Source of the DNA: Endomychus coccineus
Taxonomy: Eukaryota; Arthropoda; Insecta; Coleoptera; Endomychidae
Direction of reading: 5' to 3'
NCBI GenBank assembly: GCA_958510875.1
Contig: OY294067.1
Coordinates: 247,581,736 to 247,645,735 of the forward strand
Length of the DNA stretch: 64,000 bases
This document shows, one piece after another, positions 59,318 to 64,000 of this stretch. Every line of letters starts with the position of its first letter. The stretch's first letter is position 1. The position numbers were made by a program, and so were the translations under genes. The notes beneath the pieces are model-generated. The model saw only the letters and a list, made by a program, of their open reading frames with translations. It ran no database searches and was not told the DNA's origin.

Positions 59318-60290
59318 TTATTGTTCCAAATCTAGCAATAATTTTTGCAATTGTGGCGTTTTTGTGGAGTTTTTGAACTTACAAAGAGTGGCTACACTAT
59401 TACATTTTATGTAAAATTCTATTTCAATTTTTAACAAAACATCCATGAAATAAAAAATATTCGTTGAACTATAATAAAAAGAGTTATTTAAATGAGAGTG
59501 AGAGGAATCGCAAGCGTCCGGGGTTCCATTTAGAGTTGAAGAAGCGTCAGCACGAATGTGGGGTGGAAAAATGGCTTCGTCGGATATAAAATAATCCACC
59601 AAATAATCAGCAAAAACCGTTAACGACAACCAATGATTGCAACGTTTTCTCACTCTTTATGAACTGCATTATGAATGGCAATTCCAAATTCAACTACTAC
59701 TTCCTCGGGAATAAAACTTAAATTGTTAAGAGAACAAATAAACTCAATCTCTTCCAAACAGAGTCTATAAATGTCTTCTGATTTGTTTTCCAGTGAACTA
59801 AACACTATCGGTATATAGTGTCCATTTCTGTCATCAAAGTCATCATGTATGGTAAATAGTTGTGTGATGAATTTGGTGCAGTATTGGAATGCGCCATCCA
59901 TGTATATAAAACTCGACTTACATAAAAATTTCAAATTTGCTTGCCAGCTAAAAATTAGAATTCCATTTCGGAAATCATTTTCTAGAACAAAATCTTCCTC
60001 TCTTGATGTTTTGTACAAATGTTCTTGCAGATAACGGTGTACTTCATTGGCAGAGCGAGGCAAAGTAGGAAATATTTTGCGAAGTCTATTGTACATATTT
60101 TGTTTGACGCATTTTAAGTCCGGGGAAGTCAATGTTTCTGAAAAATCTGACGGAAAACTAGTTGAAGCTAATTCTTTATGCAATATTTTAGTTGATCTCT
60201 CTGTAGGTTCTCCTTCCGCTTTTCTTTTACAGGCAACACTAAGAACTTTTCTAGAAAATTTTTTTCTTCAGCTTCGTGATTTTAATTTTC
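59318..60290 (-). pseudogene. MULE (Mutator-like) transposase, internal deletion
   Basis: Minus strand begins in VACKRKAEGEPTERSTKILH (about 60170-60235) and continues through MYNRLRKIFPTLPRSANEVH, FVLENDFRNGILIFS, and the first-aspartate block IYMDGAFQYCTKFITQLFTI (about 59860-59910). GHYIPIVFSSLENKSEDIYR follows, then the second catalytic block as VVEFGIAIHNAV, where the usual D is E. After a stop at 59650 the reading has AIIGCR in one frame and then VFADYLVDYFISDEAIFPPH (about 59560-59620) and DACDSSHSHLNNSFYYSSTN in another. The segment with the third acid and the C-x-H motifs is deleted. This architecture is the FLYWCH-associated MULE family of animals; the FLYWCH part is not visible. 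Confidence 0.82.
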
Positions 60291-60299
60291 AAAGCATTC

Positions 60300-60658
60300 T
60301 GAAATAATAATTTATGTGTCGTTTTCTGAGAATTTATTATTTTATATAAGTTTTTCCGATTCTGAAGTTTATAAGGATGTTCATGTGAAGAAATGGATCA
60401 TAGCTTACAATCAAATTATCATCAGGTATGATACAATCACTCATCTGACTACAAGAGATATATATGAAATTGATTTCAGAGCAGGTTGCAATATTACATT
60501 TCACTTTTACTTCAAATGCTTTCAACTCTCAATTATCATGCTCATAGATAGTTGAAACATGAAAATTGTCGTTGCTGATTTCATTGAAGTTTCACGATTC
60601 TCTACTTGCAGAAAAATTAGCAGGGTATCATAAGCAGCTTTGAGACATTCTGATGTAT
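60300..60658. other. No recognised feature
   Basis: Possibly the rest of the MULE copy, but no motif supports that. Confidence 0.35.
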
Positions 60659-60659
60659 A

Positions 60660-61298
60660 CAGGTGACCCAGGGTTAAACCGCCAAACGTTAAGGATCGGT
60701 TTCTTAGGTGAAAATGATTGTTTTTTCCTACAAGCATGTATCCTAACTTTATACGTTTTCGAGATACTGGGTGTCTTCTTTTTAGAAGAAATCAGTGTTT
60801 GATTAACTACTCAAAAACCTTGCGACTCATTTTAATCAAATTTGGCATGGTTAATTGCAGTAATAAGGCTCTTCTTTTATGGAATTACAATAAAATTATC
60901 AATTCCAGTGGCATCCCTGAGGGTAATCTAAGACAAGTATTAAGAGCTTGTTGGTGTCTGTAGCATGTTCATTGATTAATACGTGTTTTAATTCATTTTA
61001 GATGCGTTTATGCGTAGTCTGCGAAATCGTCAATGATTTGTCTTCAATCAATCAATTAGATTGTGGGACGCCACTGGAATTGATGATTTTATTCTAATTA
61101 CGTCAAATCCATATTACTCAAATAACCATGCAAAGTCTTATCAAAATCAGGCGAAAGGTTTTTGAGTAGTTAATCATTCAAAAACTGAACTCCCTAAAGC
61201 GGAGCAAGTTAGGACACATGCTTACAAGAAGAAAAAATCTTATTTTCCCCTAAGGAACCGATCTTAGGCGTTTGGTGGCTTAACCCTGGGTCACCATG
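60660..61298. mobile_element. TIR element with ~190-bp arms, TA-flanked
   Basis: Left end CAGGTGACCCAGGGTTAA, right end TTAACCCTGGGTCACCATG, with TA on both sides (60658-60659, 61299-61300). Inverted homology continues inward through CTCAAAAACCTTGC/GAAAGGTTTTTGAG to about 60865 and 61110. No transposase. TA flanks suggest Tc1/mariner mobilisation. Confidence 0.75.
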
Positions 61299-61439
61299 TA
61301 TAGTAAAATGTTATAAACAAAATTGGATTCTTCACTTATTATATCAAATAATACAAATTATTTGTAATCTTGAATCGAGAAATAATTTTAGAGTTTACCA
61401 GATGTACGAAGAAAAAAGTAAATGTATTTGAGCAAACGC

Positions 61440-61800
61440 TAATTGGTCTGTTGGCAGAGTGCGTAATTTACCTTACACAAATGCCGAAATACAAGATATT
61501 TCCGACAACCGATAAACAATATTTCTCATATTGCTAACTGAGCATATGAGTCCATAATACATTATGAGGAAACCTACACTGCAAGAACGTATCCTGGAGG
61601 CCCTGACAAATCAACTCCATGGAAGCAGACGAAAGTTGTGATACGCACACTGTACAACATGTAATACGTAACTGATCTGAAGGAGCATATCTCTGGCGTC
61701 CATTCCTTCATTCTTATATTCATCGCCACAGTAGTTCGCCTAATGCCTGCTTCTTGAACCTCGATAATATACAGCAATTTTCAAGAACCATGGAATTAAA
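61440..61800 (+). pseudogene. Possible DUF4817-type transposase N-terminus
   Basis: YTNAEIQDIS near 61475-61505 and MRKPTLQERILEALTNQLHG at 61564-61623 recall the helix-turn-helix and linker of DUF4817-type transposases. The stretches are short and interrupted by stops, and the match is from memory of the family pattern only. Confidence 0.3.
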
Positions 61801-61834
61801 ATAGCAGTGCGCTTCGTAGGAATAGCAGCAACGC

Positions 61835-62170
61835 TTGCGATTGTCTGAAATTCCTGAAGCAGAATATAGGCTCAGGCATGGTGATCTAATCACAACGTAT
61901 AGAATCCTTCAAAATACATTTTCTGTTAATCTCGGTGAGATATTTAACATTGATACGGAAACGAGTTTACGTGGTCACTCTTTGAAAGTAGACAACATTT
62001 TATTTAGTATTTGCTATATGGAATGCTTTGGACACTGACACTGTTGAATAGACTTTCGTAAACTCATTCAAAAATCATATCGATTCTCTGCTATTCAGCA
62101 GCTGATGTAGTCCAATGTAGGTATTATCGATTTGCTGTTGTACTTTGTAATATTGATATTACTTAGTGTT
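61835..62170 (+). pseudogene. LINE reverse-transcriptase C-terminal end
   Basis: RLSEIPEAEYRLRHGDLITT, then YRILQNTFSVNLGEIFNIDT, then ETSLRGHSLKV match the conserved tail of CR1/jockey-type LINE proteins (pattern LPSLEYRRLRGDLIETYKI, then LRGHxxKL). After a frameshift, FRKLIQKSYRFSAIQ recalls the final VNSFKxxLD segment. Only the 3' end is present, consistent with 5'-truncated LINE insertion. Confidence 0.75.
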
Positions 62171-62179
62171 TCTCTCAAA

Positions 62180-62810
62180 TTAAAATCAGCTTCTACAAAT
62201 GTTATTATGTATAATTGAGTGACGTACGATTTTATCCTCGACTCTTATCCTAATGAATATAAATAATAATAATAAAAATGTTTCCTTCCACAGCAGGAAT
62301 TTTGTGAGTGGGATAATTCTGGAGAGTAACCAATAGATATTTCCAAGCTGCCAATATTTCATTCCTTGTTTCAGAACTAGCCATTCCTGCAATTTTTTTG
62401 CCATGCTATGACATATTTTTTTTTCCAGAAAAGCCGAGGAACTCCAACCTGCTCATGTTAGTTTCAAAACATATGTTATCAATCTGGAATCTTGCCGATG
62501 TTTTGGTATCATCATGTAGAAAAATGACGGAGCATAATTCTCATCCCGTAAACATATAAATGCTTATATATACCTAGTAGAGCAAATAAACCATTACACC
62601 AGGAATGTTTGAATGAATGAGGGTATTTTGATCTAATTGGGCTTATCCGATTTCGGGAAGTCGAGCCAAAAATATTTGGGGTATTGGATTTTCTAGTAAA
62701 ATTTTTTCTGAATTTTAACACGTGAAAAATGTCATTTTCTGAAGATGATTTATCTAATTATATAACTTTGAAAATAAGTACTGAAAATAGCTGGAATTGA
62801 TTACTCAGTA
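62180..62810. other. No recognised feature
   Basis: Nothing supported. Confidence 0.4.
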
Positions 62811-62811
62811 G

Positions 62812-63110
62812 TTTTCGAGGGTACTGAACACGAAAATGCCCATAATGCACCTGGAGGTCAGTAACCCTGGGTACCATGGTATCTGATGTTTAAAATATTC
62901 TATAGTGCACCTGGTGATTGATAACCCTGACTATAATGTCGGTCATGGAGAATTTTTCAGCTATTTTATTACAAATTATCTCAAAATTGTTACTCGGGGA
63001 TTTTCGAGGATGCTGAACACGACTATGATACTCAAAATTTTCTTTAATGTACCTGGTGATCGGTTACCCTGACTATAACGTCGGTCACGGGGAATTATCT
63101 GGAACAAGAA
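62812..63110. repeat. Diverged tandem repeat, units ~50-190 bp
   Basis: CACCTGG-GGTCAGTAACCCTGG (62846), CACCTGGTGATTGATAACCC (62899) and TACCTGGTGATCGGTTACCC (63050) are successive versions. The longer block TTTTCGAGG-T-CTGAACACGA recurs at 62812 and 63002, and CTATAATGTCGGTCATGG-GA at 62931 and CTATAACGTCGGTCACGGGG at 63073. Confidence 0.65.
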
Positions 63111-63114
63111 ATGT

Positions 63115-64000
63115 AATACAAATTATAATACTGATGTATATATATACAGATAGATTGGTTTTAAAATATAAAAATACTATTTAAAAACAAATCTTTCTTT
63201 CGAATATAATCTATCTGAATAAAATTATATACCTTGTAAAAATCAAAAGAAAGAAATATACTCAAAAATTGCTTAAACAAGGTAGTATACGATTTCAATG
63301 AAAATTTGAAATTCATGTTATTCTAGTTTAAAAAGCGCGCCTGGGCTTAAAATTACTTTTACACTATGAGCACTTCTATATGCGCACAGCTACTTGCACG
63401 CAGTACTTTTGAGCTGACAGTTACTAGCAGTAATTTAAAATCTACCGCTCTTTCACTCATCATAAAGAAAATATTTTCTTTCTCGAAGTGATTTTAGCAA
63501 AAAGGAGTTTAATATTGAATTGTTTCAATTATTAGAATAATAAACATAAAAATATATGATGTAAAAGTCTATACAATTACTTATCATATAATAAGTGTGG
63601 TACCGTCCCAATACAATGATAGTATTAAAAAAAACACACTATGATGTATTTGATTTTAAAAAACTAATTGTTTATTCTTAATATGGATTAACTTATTGTC
63701 ACAGTCACCTTACAATCACCTTCCAGCACAATATTGAATAATAGATGAATTTTTTGAACAAATATTTTTATTGATAATGAACGCATAAAACAGCACATGT
63801 GTACAAAGTTTCCTATAAAATAGACGCTAATAATAATAGACGTTTTTATAGGAGAGAAAGTCCTAAGATTAAGAACAGCTGTCGCAGCATCTTTACTTGG
63901 GTATATGTGCAGACATACAATTTGAGCTCAGGAGTGACTGTATATGATTTGGTACCACGATATCACGATATAGATATTTGAAGGGGCGGGACATGAATAA
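63115..64000. other. No recognised feature
   Basis: AT-rich; a 60-codon ORF at 63799-63981 has no motif. Confidence 0.4.

Noticed and set aside
1..64000. CRISPR arrays, bacterial operons, viral integrations
   Set aside because: No regularly spaced direct repeats, no polycistronic gene runs, and no recognisable viral protein. The sequence is a eukaryotic repeat-rich region.

Overview
The window looks like nuclear DNA of an arthropod, most likely an insect. It is AT-rich, and I found no host gene I could support. What can be recognised is transposable-element debris: Tc1/mariner elements (a DD34D mariner, a DD41D-type mariner, members with an N-terminal DUF4817-type helix-turn-helix, a Tc1-like fragment and a pogo-like fragment), non-LTR retrotransposons (jockey/CR1-like and RNase H-bearing R1/LOA/I-like), Penelope-like elements (PLEs) with GIY-YIG endonucleases, a MULE transposase, a non-autonomous hAT, tRNA-derived SINE-like repeats and many palindromic MITE/foldback elements. 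Every recognisable coding region carries stops, frameshifts or deletions. The assignment to insects rests on this mixture and is inference.

Layout. 0-9 kb: a partial MITE, PLE debris, a 2-kb inverted-repeat element, two tandem PLE tails with a hammerhead-like motif between them, an inverted pair of transposase fragments and a palindrome. 9-20 kb: a jockey-like LINE, a DUF4817-type deletion derivative, a SINE-like tRNA relict, a small palindromic MITE, an RNase H LINE tail and a PLE tail. 20-33 kb: an inverted pair of hammerhead-bearing repeats, an internally deleted mariner, a MITE, a SINE, a CR1/jockey RT, inverted PLE terminal repeats, a 3-kb element with ~0.5-kb inverted repeats and a hammerhead-bearing palindrome. 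33-47 kb: a pogo-like relict, an RT relict, a hAT with 8-bp target duplication, a perfect 101-bp-arm palindrome, a PLE bounded by its own ends, a second long-TIR element inside or beside an RNase H LINE, and a second DUF4817-type derivative. 47-64 kb: a Tc1 fragment, a full-length but broken DD41D mariner, a MITE in a PLE, a PLE with a deleted RT core, a DD34D mariner, a ~0.64-kb palindrome, a MULE, a TIR element, a LINE 3' end and a degenerate tandem array.

Two patterns stand out. First, several repeats carry hammerhead-ribozyme-like cores. The best (22,053-22,094 minus; 22,325-22,366 plus; 32,961-33,004 plus) have a 5-bp stem I, 4-5-bp stem II and a 3-bp stem III with a 2-base loop. They share an extra U after CUGANGA and sit in inverted pairs. 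PLEs are known to carry hammerhead motifs in their terminal repeats; the palindromic packaging here is what deserves attention. Second, long inverted repeats are very dense (over a dozen of 0.1-3 kb). Comparing related copies indicates that at least one arose when one end of an element was replaced by an inverted copy of the other end.

All calls come from reading the sequence by eye; no alignment, folding or database search was run.
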